Part shown: positions 49,074 through 63,200 of the stretch, piece by piece
Layout of the letters: each line of letters starts with the position of its first letter
Numbering within the stretch: position 1 is the stretch's first letter
NCBI RefSeq assembly: GCF_041296385.1
Contig: NC_091023.1
Location: forward strand, 4,588,924-4,652,923
Reading direction: 5' to 3'
Source of the DNA: Aphelocoma coerulescens
Lineage: Eukaryota; Chordata; Aves; Passeriformes; Corvidae
Length of the DNA stretch: 64,000 nucleotides
Notes under the pieces: model-generated
What the model was told of the DNA's origin: nothing
Databases searched by the model: none
The model's input: the letters and a program-made list of their open reading frames with translations, nothing else
Program-made: the position numbers and the translations under genes

Positions 49074-51564
49074 TCAAACCTATGGAAGGGATTTAAATAC
49101 AAGAATCTTGGCTACCTGGAACTGTGCTGCTCCCTTGGCAGGCCAAATCTGCCCAGGGTGGGGGAGCTGGATGCCTGTCCCCATCTGTGCCCTGTGGAGC
49201 TCAGGGGGCAATAGCTGTGCTGGTGGAGGGAGGCCACTCACAGCCTTCCTGTGGCTCCTGCTTCTACAGTTTGCTGCTGCATATGTTTTTATTTTTGGCA
49301 TTTGGCTGAGGGAAGCAGAGGGACTTGAATGCACCTGCCTCACCTACCTGAGAGTGTGGATTCATACCCCTGCTGTCCTGCATAGTGCCAAAGCCACCAG
49401 ACAGCTGGCAGTTTGGGCAGGAGGAATGCACATATCCCCTTACTGAAGGGTTTGGGAGTGGTGGTCTAAATGTGTGAAAAGAAGGAGAGCAAATGCCCGG
49501 AAGGTTAGAAATGTGGGTCCCAGGAATCAGGTCAAGGTAATGTATATATTCTCTGAAATGATTCTGTTGAAATTCTTGTCGTCCCCTCCCCCTCAATCCC
49601 CAGAGACCCAGACTTCCTTGACGTTCCATCCAGGAGAAGCACAGTGTTGCACATGAGGAATGTGTTTATAAAGGAGCAAGGAAAGGGCCACCTTTCCCAC
49701 CTTCCATTGGGAACCCCAGCTGGGCTGTGGGTTCCCAATGCAGGGAAGTTCAAAAATAGTCTTAACATTTTCCTGTTCTGCAAGCTGAAGACAGTGAATA
49801 TCAGAAATGCTGATGCCAGCCAACACTTTACTGGCATGTGGACAGCTGGGCTGGAAGCAGCCTGCATGCTATCTCTGCCCAGGCTGTGTTTTGGGAGTGT
49901 AGGTCTGTCTCTCAGGGTCATGATGATTTCTTTTCTGTGGTCAGATGCCTGAAAGCTGAGGCACAGTCTAACTCCTGAGAGACTTGAACTGAAGATTTTC
50001 TGCTTTAATGGGCTATGTTGCCCTCAGCACTAACTTTTCTCCCTCTTAGAAACGAAGTCACAGTAGGAGTCTTGCTGGTTTTGTAAACATAGAATTAAAA
50101 GAACAGTATTTTATCACCATTTTGAAAAATCTTATTTTTTCAAATTTTCATGAAATGATCAGTTTGAAATGACTTCACGTACCATCTTTAACAGCACCAT
50201 CTGGTGGCTCTCAGGCAATGTTGACATTAGCCGTGGCTAGAGCTGTTTCTTGCAGTAGTACAGGGTGAAATACTTGGTTTGTTTTATAATGAATGACAGA
50301 GGAGGCGTGTGAATTCTGTATGGGTAAATATGGCAAAAGTACGTAGATTTGACAAAAGCATGTTGCTGAAATGTGTGGGGTAAAGTAGGGCAGAACTCCA
50401 GGGCTGTATGTCCATAAATATTTGAGTACTAGAAGAAGGATATTTTCTCATTCCTGTAATATGTTTAAAGATGCCTACTTATCATAAAAAATCTATTATT
50501 AAAGATTATTTTATATTTGCTTCTAATCTTCTTACATATATGTGGAGTCAGGAGAGATCAGCAAAGTCACTGATTGGAAGAGCAGGCTGCTGAGCAGCAT
50601 GGGGAATTTATAATATATTGGGGGCTTAGGAATGTGAACTTTCATTTTGATTTATTCAGTCTCAGCAAACAGAGAGGGTAGATATCACAGCAGTGAATGA
50701 GGAGGTAAAAAGGCGATCCACATTCAGCCAGGGAAAGACAATCAAAGGCAGAATCTCTCTCTACTTTGAGCCTTTGTGTAGTACACAGGACAGAAGAATG
50801 GTTTCTGGAGCTGATGGCCATAGAGATGCCACTAGATTTTCTGCACAGGAATTTCAGAGTGGGCAAAGTATCCTTCTGGAATTCAGTGCATCAGTGTTCA
50901 GTGTGCTACTTTTCATTAGTGATTTATGAGTGGCAGTAAGCATAAGGTCACATGGATTTTGATCTTTGTTCCCACTATAGCAGCTGATGATGCTGCACGG
51001 AGCTCCTGCTTATATTTTGGTCTCTGTGCTATCTCAAAGATCTAATTCCCTCAGTGTTAGGTGATCCCTCTGGCTAAGTACGTTGTGGGCAATTATGGCT
51101 GTGTACAACAAGCCTTGGCATCAGCAGCTTGGCACTGGTTTCACTAACCAGAAGCAGGATTTGTGCTTGGCTGTTTGTAAGGCAGATCACTCAGAGCTCC
51201 CAGGACAGAATGCTTTCCAGAGGAGAGCTTCCTGTGCCTTCCCTTTGCTTTGTCCTCTGCTTGCCGACGTGAAATAAAGATGACCTGGAAAATATAAACT
51301 CAAGTGTTACAATTGCTAGTTATTTTTTCTGAGGAATGTAGATTATTTTTAAAAAAATCTATTTGGAATTTGTACTGAGAAAGACCAAATTAAATGATGG
51401 CAGGAAGCAGTTTGGCGTAGGAGGTAGGAAGGTGCTGTCTCAAAAAGCTGCATGCTCTGTAGCTAACTGGGGCTAATAGGCATGATTGGCCACATCACAG
51501 TTATCTTCTCCGTGCCTATTGTCTGAGCTGTGCTCTCCTCACAGTAGCAGGTGTTTTAAAGCCT

Positions 51565-51938
51565 TCTGCAGATATTAAAGCTTTGCAGTATCCTTTTTTT
51601 TTTCCCAGTCTCTTCCTTATTTTGTGTGGCCCAGTATTGTGGTGAGCACAATGAGCTGCATCCTGAGCACATTCAGGTCCCCCCCACCTCTGATGGTTGC
51701 AGTGGAGTGTCATATATTCACAGTGACCTGGAAGGCACCCTTGTCTGGCAGAACCTGGGGGTGTAGCAAATGTAGTGTCTGTTTTTTCCTCTGAGACAGT
51801 ATCTATTTTGTGTATTTCCACTGAGCTTTCTGCTTCATCTCTGGAATGAAAGTGAAATAGCAAGCGATGAAAATGATGATGAGGATTTATGCATATAATA
51901 ATCATCTGCAGATATTAAAGCTTTGCAGTACCCTTTTT
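51565..51938. repeat. 34-bp direct repeats flanking a poly(T)-bearing segment
   Basis: tctgcagatattaaagcttt followed by gcagta is exact at 51565-51590 and 51905-51930. The match runs on to 34 bp (51598, 51938) with one mismatch. The about 310 bp between starts with a T-run, so on the minus strand it would be an insert ending in poly(A). This could be a long target duplication around a retroposed sequence or a duplication of part of a SINE tail. Confidence 0.6.
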
Positions 51939-51939
51939 C

Positions 51940-52045
51940 AGAGATATTCATATGAGTCAGTGAGATCTGATGACTTGCTCAAGGTCACAGAGCAAGTTTG
52001 TGGCAGAGACAGAATCAGAAATTGCATCTTAAGAGTCAGGACAGT
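51940..52045 (-). mobile_element. MIR/CORE-SINE-like relic
   Basis: tgacttgctcaaggtcacag and agcaagtttgtggcagagac resemble the reverse complement of the conserved MIR core, so the element lies on the minus strand. The sequence is heavily diverged. Boundaries are approximate; the upstream repeat at 51905 may belong to its tail. Confidence 0.5.
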
Positions 52046-52699
52046 CTCATATTCCTGGTCTTCCTCTTACAAACACACTTATGCTGTATGACATGGCATT
52101 GCCTCAGGCTATGAAGGAAGGGGGAGCACACCCAAAAGCGAGCTTAGCTGTGCATGCTGGGTTAAAAAACTTACTTTTGCATCTTCAAAATTGCCTTAGC
52201 TATGTGCACTTGAGTCAAATTAACATGATACAAAATCTACAGAAACAGTGATTACAAGGTTATCTGTTTTTTTATGTTGGTGAAGAAACTTATTGAATGC
52301 TTACCCCAGGCACCCGCAGTATAACCACCTTTCCTGACTGGTGATGGGTCGCATGTGTGTGCAGGGCTGAGCCTGCCATGACCATAGGAGTCAGGATGTA
52401 CCCTGTAGATCTGCCCTGTAGAGTTTAAGGGAGCCACTGTCTGTGGTATCAACGTGTGGAGCTGCCCTATTGCAATGTGAAAACTCTTCTCACTTTTGAC
52501 CCTATCATAATGGCATAAGTTCTACTTTTCTAACCAGAAGTGGTACCTCTTACTGCTGAATAGGACAGACCTGGTTCAGAGCATCAGTCCAAAAGCAGAA
52601 AGAGTTTAATTAGTTTCAGGATCCATGGAGGAGAAACAGAAGCCAAATAATCGGTTGCAGCCATGCTCCACTTCAAGAGGTACGTGGAGATGGGGAAAT

Positions 52700-54200
52700 A
52701 GCTCGTGCCAGCTTGTTAGACAGGAGGCTGGAAGTTACAGATGGCACGGATGTGATACTGGAGGCAGAGAACAAATGTTTCCCACCTAGTGAGAAACACT
52801 TCAGAAAGGAAGAGTCATTGCTTAATAGCAGCATGATGGTTACTGTTGAAAGCAAGAGAGAGTCCTCTAAAAGCCTAAAGCTTTATCTAAATGAGGAAAA
52901 TACACAGGATTATAAAAAATGACAGGTTAAATGTAGAAATGCAACAAGGCAGACTGGAAAAAAGGAGTTAGAGGAGCATTTGCAGAAGACATCAAAACTA
53001 GTAAAAAATAAATCTTCAAAAACATCAGCATCAGGGAGCCTGGCAGAAAAAATCTCTAGGGCTAGTAGATGCTCAGAAATGACAAACAAATTCTTTGCAT
53101 CTGTTGCTCATTGTGAAGAAATGGCAGCTCCCTGTGCTGGTACACTTCTTAAAGAAGAATTCATCATGAAGTCTCTTTCAAATTGAAGAGTTGGTGGGGG
53201 AATTTATGAATCAAATAGAAGTTGCCAAGTAGTTTATTAACCCAAGCTTTCTATAGGAATTCAGTAATAAGATAGCAAGACCAACTGTGGTGTTCCATAG
53301 AAGTACTCTGGTACTTGAGGATTGAAAGATGTGATATGGCTTTCTAGAAATGTGATAAGGGAAATCACAGGCTGATGGGCTTGGGATATGCACAAGAAGA
53401 AATTACTTTACCATGGTGTACTGAGAATGGAGTTGCAGGCTACAGAGACAAGAGTCAGCCCGGTTTTTGTAATGAGTAGTCAGTCTGTGCAAAATGTCAG
53501 AGCTTTTCTAATGAAATAGCAAATGCATCTGTTCTGGGAGCCATGGTAGTCAGCAGATGCATAAGTGGTTTGGGAAGAGTTGAATACTTGTTGTTATTCA
53601 TTGCTGTCCTGAATAGCTTTGAATTATTGATGATGACTGAAAAATTTTATAAGAGTGTAGTGAAACTGAGTGACTGGGCAGTGAAATACAGAATGACTGT
53701 GCAGATAAGCAGAGTGATACATCACTTTGTATATGGGGAGGAGGGAGTCAGAATGGGAAAGAATGGGATGAGCTCTGAGCTGTTTCTTGGATAAGATCTT
53801 GAGTTGTGAGAGAAATGCCATCTCAGTGCTCAGGAATGGTCCAACAGGTGTCTCAAGTATTAGAGTGGTTAGGACAATAAGAGAGAGCAACTTGAGGAGG
53901 CAGGAACTGCTTCATGTGCTAATATCAGTGCACAGAACGTCTGCCTCCTGAATACTGTATGCAGCTTTGCTTCCAGTCCAGTCCCAAATGCACTAAAACT
54001 GGATGAAACAGTGAGAAGACAGCAAGGCTCTTTGAAATCTTGGAATGGGCTCTGTAAAAGAAATGAGCAGTGAGGCTGAGGCCCTTCAGCATGCAAAAGA
54101 GACTCCTGAGGAAAGTGGTAATAAAGGCTGTGAAGTCATGTGGCATGGAGAGAGTAGGTAGGGTTTGATGTCTCTACTTCTGAACAAGAACTGGAGGACA
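52700..54200 (+). mobile_element. Degraded CR1/LINE-like ORF2 relic
   Basis: Fragments of plus-strand frames recall LINE reverse-transcriptase-region sequence. One near 53080 encodes FFASV, a motif seen in CR1 ORF2 proteins, and later fragments (53543-54150) have a spacing and A/G-rich composition like the CR1 C-terminus. Stops and shifts interrupt every frame. No recent octamer tail was found. The call rests on weak resemblance and could be wrong. Confidence 0.35.
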
Positions 54201-57200
54201 TGAAATAAAGCTGTCAGGTTCAGGGTAAGTGTTGCTATTTGTGTGACCCATTCTTCTGTGCCTTCCTAGTTCCTGGTTTGACCACTGCTAGCAGCAGCAT
54301 AGTGGGCTGTGTGGGCCCTTCTGTCTCCTGCTGTGGTTGTCTTATATTTGACTTGAGGAAATTTGGGAAACCACTGCTGCAACTGTTCGCAGCAGAATTG
54401 GCCTCCCATCAGGATCTCTGTTCATCCTCTTTAGTGCTAATTCAGAGTCAGAAATCAGACAGTTGTGTTGACAGATGCTTATCCTGACTAAGCAACTTGT
54501 TTTTAAGAGTCCTGCAGTAAATTTGTTTTGTCATTAGTTGAGAGCCACTCCATTCATGTGGGACAGTGGGGAAGGTCTGAACAGCATCTCCACAGCCTCC
54601 TGTGAGTAGCTGGATCCCAGCCCCCAAGGCAGGGATCCAGACTGCCTCTTGCTGCGGCGCAGTGATACAGAGGCAGGAAATTGTAGCCCCAGGCAATGAA
54701 ACGGGAATGGTGTGTTTGGGTTTGCAGTGACTGTGTTTTAGTTTCAGCAGTATTGTGAAAATCAAAACGTTGTGAGTAATTCTAAAAGACTACAGAAACC
54801 AAAAGATAAAAGTGAGAGTGTCCCATATGCTTTTACAATATTAAAACAGCTCAACTAAAGCTGGGTCACTGCCAGCCTCTTGATAAAGACTGTGCTTTTG
54901 CATTCCGAGCAACAAAAGACTAAATGACAAAGAACATACTGACCCTTTATATGCAACTGTAGAGGGGAAGAGAAACCTCAGAAAGTACTGAAATTTTTGT
55001 TTGAAAAATCTTTTCATGTTACTTTCGGACATGAAAGGTAAGAGTATGGTATGGATAGAGACTAAAGAGGTTAAGGGAGTAGTTGAGAGTACATAGCCAC
55101 ACATGGAAATTGCTAGGAATGGTGTGTTAATCTGAAGGCAGTGGTGTTCTTTATAAAGAATGATTTAGGGGAGAATGTTCTGTGGAATCAGTAAGTTTTA
55201 TTTATACTGAAAAACTTCACCAATTTTCCACTTCTGAGTGCCTGACTCTCACAGCTTACTGAGTATGAGTAAGTTGGTTTTTAAGATACGTGGCTGTAGT
55301 ATTGGACTTCCATCTTGATATCCTTCAGTACCTTACTGGTCTTCCCTTCACTTAAAGATTCTCAGGTAAGGTGGATTATGTGATCTCTGGTTGGGACACA
55401 GGACTGATTTTCTTACACCTTAAGCAGTTACACTGAGAAATGCAATAGTCATGTGGAATTTAAGGCTTCTACGAGTGCAGTCACAGTACCAAGTACTTGT
55501 GTTGCCATATCAATATAAAATCGATTGAATTGTTTTCCACCAGGAGGTGGGCACTTGACCATTCAGGTCAAACCATGGCCACACATGCTGCACCATTGAC
55601 CAGGCATAAACCCTTACAGCTTTATCATGTACCTAAATCAATTTGAAATATTTAGTGTTGGTTCTCATGGCCTCCAGGCATCCACATTCAAATGCAGCAA
55701 AGTGGCCTCCCAGGACAGAATGTAAAACATTTCACAGCCACAGGGAGCAAGGATGCTCGGTGAAGCAGTGAGTTTACCCTCTCCCTGACATGCACAGTAG
55801 GAGGGATGAGAGAAGCCCCAAGAGCCATTACAACATCCTGTAGATTCTTCAGAACACGGCAGTAAAGTTCCTTTAAACAGGAACAACCTTGCTGTTGATT
55901 TACAGTCTTCCAACACAAACTGAACATTTAAGGCCAAATGTCTCTGTCCAATCCCTCATACTGATTTCACATAGGTAAAGGAGATTCTTATTCTTTACCT
56001 GGGCTGGGATTGCTGAATTCAGAAAATTAGTGTGCTGCTGTGTGCCTGATCTCTAGAGCTGCTGGGACACCTAGACAGGTACTCCCTGCTAGCTGTAAGC
56101 AGAAATGAAAATAAGAAACACTAGAAATGTTATTAGACTCAGAAAGATTGCGTACAATAACATGAGAACTAAATGCTAAGACACTGGTATAGAACATACA
56201 TGGCATGAATCATCCCAATTAAATGGAGGAAATTACTTAGCCATGCGAAAAAATTAAGCCCTGACATTAAAAGCTACTAGTTTGTTTTACTTTTTTCTGG
56301 CACTTTATTATTTCTGAAGGCTTAAAGAACTCCAGCCTCATAACTCCCGTGATGAGTGTTCTAATTATGAACATTAAGAATGTTTTCTGATTGTTTTGAG
56401 TTAGGTAATAACTTGATATGATAAATAAATCAAGCAGTTCCCAATCCAAATGTAGTGTCTGGCTTTGGAAATACAGTATGCTCCCTTCTTTCCTGTGTGA
56501 AATAGGTCTGAACAACTGGAACAAATGTTCTTGTCACCAAATTATAAATTACAGCTGTCAAGAACAAAACATTTAGTTCCAGCATTCAAGAAATAGATTT
56601 TTAAGAAGTCTTCCCATTTATCAGTTTAACCATTGATTATGTGTGTAAGGTCATTGAATCAGAGCAGTAATGAATGGAATTCTTGATTGCTCAAATACCA
56701 GACTAAATGTACCCATGGTTTTACATCCAGGAACCTGATAATACCTAAGAATGCCTCAGAGCATTCCAGGAACTAATGCTGTGTGTAAGCACTTATGCGC
56801 TTCCTCTCTGATCACCAGTAACATGTTTGCTGAGTAGGAGGGGAAGATAAATTTACTTCCATGAGCTCCATACTTGTCAGGTTTTCAGTCTGTCAAGCAA
56901 GCAGTTTAATTCCCAGTGGTTAGGATTGCCTTGGTGGCTGTGGAGTGGAAGATCAGGATTAGGGTCAGACTGGGCTTCCTAGCATTAACCATTTAACTGA
57001 CAGCCTTCTTTTCCTTAGTGCAAGAGGCAGGAGTAGGAAGGTCACCAGACCTGTTCCAAAATGGATGTTGTCTGCCATCACAGCCTGCTGTGTTCCTCAA
57101 GCTTGTCTTGAGATGAAACCTGAAATTAGCATATCAATTTGACCCAGTAATAATTTATTATTTGAACAGTTTTATTTTCCATGTATGCTGACAGCTTTGG

Positions 57201-60200
57201 TCTTCACCAGTGTAGAGGAGGGGACTGGCTTCAACCTTTCTGGTTTTGTACCCTTGTTTTCACAAATCTCTGCTAATTATAGTTGTTTTTGAGCAGGAGG
57301 TTGAGGAATATCTGCAGGGTGCTTGTGACTCTGCTGTGCTTGCACATTGTTGCTGTGTTCAAGATTTCTGTGAAATCATCAATTCAGCACCTTTTAATGC
57401 CATTCTTCAATGAAATAGCTAAGATGTGCAAGTAAGCGTTACAGATCCTTTTGAAGCGATGTGCATTTGGGAAGACCTATAATAAGAGAGGAAAAATTAT
57501 GTTCTTGTGCTTGCAGAAATACCTGAAAACTATTTTCCTTAAAGATGTGTCATGGGGTTGACAGCTACTGGTTCTGATGCCTTTTATGATGCTTCCTCCC
57601 CAGCTCGAGTGTTCTTTCTGGGTGTTTCATGGAAGGCTGCATTGGGAAGTTTTTTCCAGGCTGAACACTTACAGGCTTGCTTTGTCTGCCTTTCAGTTTA
57701 GATAAAACTCACAGGAACCAAGTTATCTTTGATTCCTCTGGTGCTATTCAAATAAGTATGGAAAAAACTAGAGGGTAGGCTCAAGAGGGAGAAGGGGCCA
57801 CAATCTTGTCAAAAGTTTCTTTAAACAGAAGCCCAAAGCCAGAAACTAGCTGTAAAGATCTGATCCATGGTCTGAAGATGGCTGTTGTCCCCTTCCAAAT
57901 GCTCCTCCACAGCCTGTTAATTCCTCATAACTGCAGAATTTGTACTGACAAGGCAAAAATTACTTCTAAAGAAGAACTGTAAAAGAACCCACCAGCACAA
58001 ACAAAAACCAACTTGCAGCTAGAGTTAGAGGTAGAAACAGACATGTTTCAGCTGAACAGGAGCTGGTGAAGGGAAGAAGAAACACTTAGGCATCAGGTGT
58101 AAATTGTTAACTCAGCAATCAAATAAATTAATCCTCTTTCTTTCTGAAGAATACCAATGAGCTTTGTAATTCCCTTTGCTTTCTCTTCAGTGTATTCAGT
58201 AAATACCTCTCTTTAGGCTGCTGGCAAACTCTGCATTCTGTACTGTAACAGGGAATCCAAAAGCTGTGCTATGGAGATTTTTTTCTGCCTCTTTTGGAAA
58301 AGCACGCAAATATTCTCTGCACAGATTATTTGCACTTGGAAATTCACTTTTAAAAAATGTTTCTGGGTTAAACTATGTTATTCAAATTGCACGAAAAGGG
58401 AGAAGTATGTCAACCAAATGGGCAAAATGAATTTGTTAGGAAATGAAGTCTGGACAGAGCATCTCTGTCCAGATGGTAGCTCAAAAATTCAGCTTGAATA
58501 ACAGAGTATTTTTGTTTCCCTAGTACACACCATGAGTGCTTTGGTTTTGGGGACATAAAGTATGTTTCAAAACTAGAGTGACTGCAGAGTTAGTATAGCT
58601 TGCAAATTAAAGACAAGATCTTGTTCCTGGTAGGCATCTATATCTCTTGCATTAGCTATATATTGTATTATTCTCCCTCTTGCTCTGCTCAGTCTGAGCT
58701 CAGAGTTGCTGTGTAGAATGGCCATTATGGGGCTAGATGCAGCATTTATATCACTCTGGAATCATATCAAATGCCTTTATAGAATGTATTTCTTTGCAAT
58801 AAAATCATCACAATACGGGCTAAGGAATCCTGTATTACAATTTCTTATTGTCGAATTTACTTTTAAAATTTACATTTTGAGTTCACCTCACTGGCCTGAT
58901 TTGTGTGTGTGTGTATATATATATATACACACACACGTATACATGCACCTGTTTCCAATGCAGCTGCAGTTTTATTCTGTGCTCTTCAAGCAGTATCTCT
59001 TGGCCAACAATAAAAGAGGAAAAGAACACCAGAAACTGGACAGTGCTCAGTATCTCACTGTAAGCCCTCTCCCCCAAATGGTCTCTTAAGGTTCAGGGCC
59101 TGCAATACAGAAGGAAGGGTTTTTAATGCACACAGGCCAAATGTCAGTATATATTTTCTTAATTTGCTAATTGTCATAGAAATGGGGAAAGATGCTTTTT
59201 AAATTTAAAATAGTTTTATGTTTTTAAACTCTTTGAGGTTCAAAACTCGTTCGCTTCGAGGTTAAACTCATTCAAAAACGTTCTTGTGGAAGTATGTGAC
59301 ATCCTGAATCAGTTTGAGGCTTCCTTTATGACTGTCAGTAACTACATAATGGGTTCCAACGAGGATGGCTGTCCCAAATAGCCACGTGTTAGGTACAACC
59401 CTATCAATATTTTAAGCCATAATGCCATTTATTTTTGTTTCATTCACCTCATGTACTCACTGGAGTCCTGTACCCTACTTAGAGGGGATACTGTCCTATG
59501 TCTGTAAAACAGAAGAGGGGTGGGGTTTTTTTGTTAGTATTGCTTTTTAATATACTAAAAATTTCACATTTTTCGACCTCACAGTTTCTTTCAAAGTCAA
59601 TTATTTTAAATTAGCTCATGAAGTGTTTTGTAGAATAAATTATTTCCTTTTTGCTTTGAACTAAAGGGAGAGTAATTAAATAGTGCTGAACTGAACAAAC
59701 AGCCATTACTTTTAGGTACCACAGACTTATTTCCCTGTAATTCTTTATAGGTCAGTCAAGCTGTAAATTACCCAGGAAAGCCCTCAGGTAGACCTTTTGC
59801 TAATTATCTGACAAGGCTCTCTGCTTTTAAACCAAGAACTAACAGTTGAAGACCTGTGCTGTAGTGAAGGAGGAAAAATTGAAAGAGATTAAAGCAGTTC
59901 AGTATGAAAGTAATTGTTTGTTTCATAGCTGCTCTGAACATGGTCCTACCCTGAAGGGAGATTGTGGTAAAGGCTGAAATTATTAAGAGAAGATTGAAAT
60001 AACTAAATGCTGAAATGGCAGAATATGCTCAGTGTGGGGGTAAGTAGATAGCTGTCTGCCTGGGAGCTTTGGAGTGGTGTGTCGTCTACAGAAGTCACTC
60101 TAGGTTCAAGTTGTTTGAGCATAGTCACAGAGAAATAAAATAAATTATATGATGTGGTCATTTGCGCCATTGCCTCACACTTTCCCTCTTTCCTTCTGTC

Positions 60201-63200
60201 CATCTTCACAGTCTGTGACTTGGAAGACCTACAGCATATTTTATAGATAGGTTAACAGCTGGGAATACTGTGTGTACTGCATGCAACTTAAAGTTGTTGG
60301 GGTTCTTTGTTGGGGGGTGGCATTATCAGCTCTTACGCTCACGGTGTGCTCCCATGCACTAATCATTTTTATGCCCTCTTCTGCAGACTTATCCTTGGAA
60401 GGCATCAATTTTACTGGAATATAATCTGGAAAATTTTCAGGTTTTGTTTAAGAAGTAGAAATGTTGGTTTCACAAGTTCTTGATATTCTTTTCTTTAGTT
60501 ACACTGTGTTTTAACTGTGATATCTGCAGGTAAAATATGCATTAGTGCATTAAAGGAGGAAAAAACTGGCAGCTGAAAAAGCAGAATTTTCCTGCACCAG
60601 AATTTTCCTGTCTGTTCTAGAGTAATAAAAAGGAACTATTTAAATGTTAATTGACTTAATAATGGAACTTCACGAACTGAGTTCCAGTCCTTGCCTTCTG
60701 CAGTGTCCTAAGGCCTGAAAAAGGCTCGGTCTGTGCATATTCCTCACAAACACTTGGAAAAGGGGCAGTGCACTAGTACCTGAGACTCAGTTCTTTCCCC
60801 TCCCATTCTGAAGTGTCTGTTGTAGTAGGTTTACAGCCAGAGGTGTGTTGCACACAGCAGTACAGGGGACACATGTCCCAGTGCAAGGACACTTTATCAT
60901 AGCTCTTGCCTGCACATAATTCCTGGCCCTCCACCCCACATCTCATGGAGCAAAGACAAGAACAGTAAAAGCATGGGAATTCATTTTTGTGCCTCTGGGG
61001 CTATGGGTTTTTTTTGTTGTTTGGTTTGGCTTTTTCTGTATTGCATGATTGTTTAACACTGTTTTCAGCCCTTTACTGTTCATTTTATGGGTATCTACCT
61101 TTCTGGATTTGCTCGGGGTCTGGTTTTGCAAGGTGCTGAGCACTGCCCTTGGAAGGACAATGTGGGCAGCTGAGCAGCTGTACTGTCTAAACCCACACAC
61201 ATGAGGTGAATAAATGTATGTAGCCCCTCATTCATCTGACATTAAGAGGATGTTCTAATCCACTGGCATAGGAGTCCATCCTTTTAGCTATGTTAGCTGT
61301 TAAATGAGCATGTCTGATCATTAACAGAAGATTTAGTACTCGTGTGTCAATACAAATAAGAAAATTTTTTTGTTTCTTGTGGGAATAGAATTGACTGTTA
61401 ACTCTGTTTCCTTGCAGTGATAGTTCCATGGGATAACTTTTTTTTCTGGTTATAGCTACCTGTCCTAAGACTTCGTTTGATATTTGCACTTGAGAAGCTC
61501 TGCCAGGACAAAATAAGATATTTCTACAGTTTTTATGTCTGATAAATTCTTTTTTCGGAGCAGTTTAATATATTGGTGGGATTTAAAGATGTGCTGAATC
61601 TAATCTTCGAAGAGTTGGGAAAAATATGCATTAGAATGCATTGTCTCTTGCTGAGTTTGACCTTCACTACCCTGCTGGAGTGTGCTACAGTTTTTTATCT
61701 GGTTTTTTTTCTGCTTTTCCTCCTTGGATGATAATGAAAGTGAAGCAGTTTGCCTGTCCAGCCTTAGATCTCTGCAGTCTTGGTGCCTTCCTGCCATTCA
61801 GTCTCCTGCTGAGGTCAGTGTTCCTGCACCTGTGTCTTGAAATCTCCATTTTTTTGTATTGGTTTCTGGCTTTGACAAGCAGGTAATGAAGTAGGTTTGG
61901 TTTTTGTATTGCCCTCACGCTCAGGAGCTTGTGCTGTGTATTGGTGTGCATGGTAATGTTACCCTGGGTTTTAGAACTTAATATGTTGATTTTTCCTGCA
62001 GTCTGTGCTTTATTGCAGAAGTAGAGACTCCCCTTTCATCATTTTGTTATTAGAAACTTTGTTCAATCCTCTGGAGGGATTTATAATATTAGCACTGGAA
62101 TAGCAAAACTTTTAAAACTAACAATTAAGTACAATGATGCCACTGCTCTATCAACACCCAGTCACCTGTGTAGGGCCAGGAAAGGGGGGAGAGACACCTT
62201 TCCTCTTTTCCAGCTCTTAGTGGCAGTAAACAGTGCTTGAACTCTGCTTCTAGTGCATTTGCACTATTGAGAAGTGTGACTTGAGAACATGCTTACAGAA
62301 ATGAAAGAGAAAAGCTGCTGTTTAGCTGTTGTATCCCACACGGAGAAGGGACAGTTTATTTCCCTGTAACTACCATTCCATGAACATAAAAGTTTCACTG
62401 AATTCCAAGAGTATTAGAATTGGTGGAAAAGACTACAGTAAGCTTGGGGTTTCAGAACAATGGCATGTAAAACTGTCCCTCCACCTCACAGATAACTTCT
62501 TAATATGTTGTGAGATTTTTCCAGTATCAGCTCAAACTGAGAACCTCTAGTGCAATGCCATGAATACATTTATTTTGGATGAAAACTGGAGGAGGTGATT
62601 GTTGGTACCATTCATTCTGTTTTCAGAGAAATCTTCCAAAGCCTGAATACTGTGGTTTTCTCTTAATTTACATGGCTAACAGAGCAGGTCCAGGGCTGAC
62701 CCTTTCAGGTGTGAAAACATGCATTTATGAGTAAGCTTTTGGCTGTTGAGATGTCAGGCCTGTGTCTGGATCAGAGACATCACAGGGTGCAGTATCTCTG
62801 CAAGCAGGATAATACTCGGCCTTGCAGTTGCTTTTCCAGTGCTAAAAGGCTCAAATTGGAACAGCAGTTGTGTATCCCAGTAACTGTTTCCTATCTTTCC
62901 AAACACTATGGAAGGTTGCTGTGTCCATCCCAACAAGGGTAGTTCACACTATGAACAACTGGAAGCTAAGTCTGAGCATATTTTGCACTGAAAAATTTGA
63001 TATTGATTCATGCTATGAAGCAGAGGGAGCATTCCTGAGCATTGTTGATCATCTCTGCAATTCTTTGGCTGGGCACTGGGTCTGCTCCTCTTGTGAACCT
63101 TTAGACATGTTGCTTGTCACTGATTGATGGATGAGGCTCTGAAACAGCTATAATTAAGATAGTCTTCACACTGTCATAATTACAAGATACAGCAATTTTA

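Larger units (their letters stand above)
37403..51564. other. Host non-coding DNA
   Basis: About 14 kb with no supported gene. Open frames reach at most about 145 codons (45012-45452, plus strand) and show no domain. Two small tandem duplications are listed separately. Confidence 0.55.
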
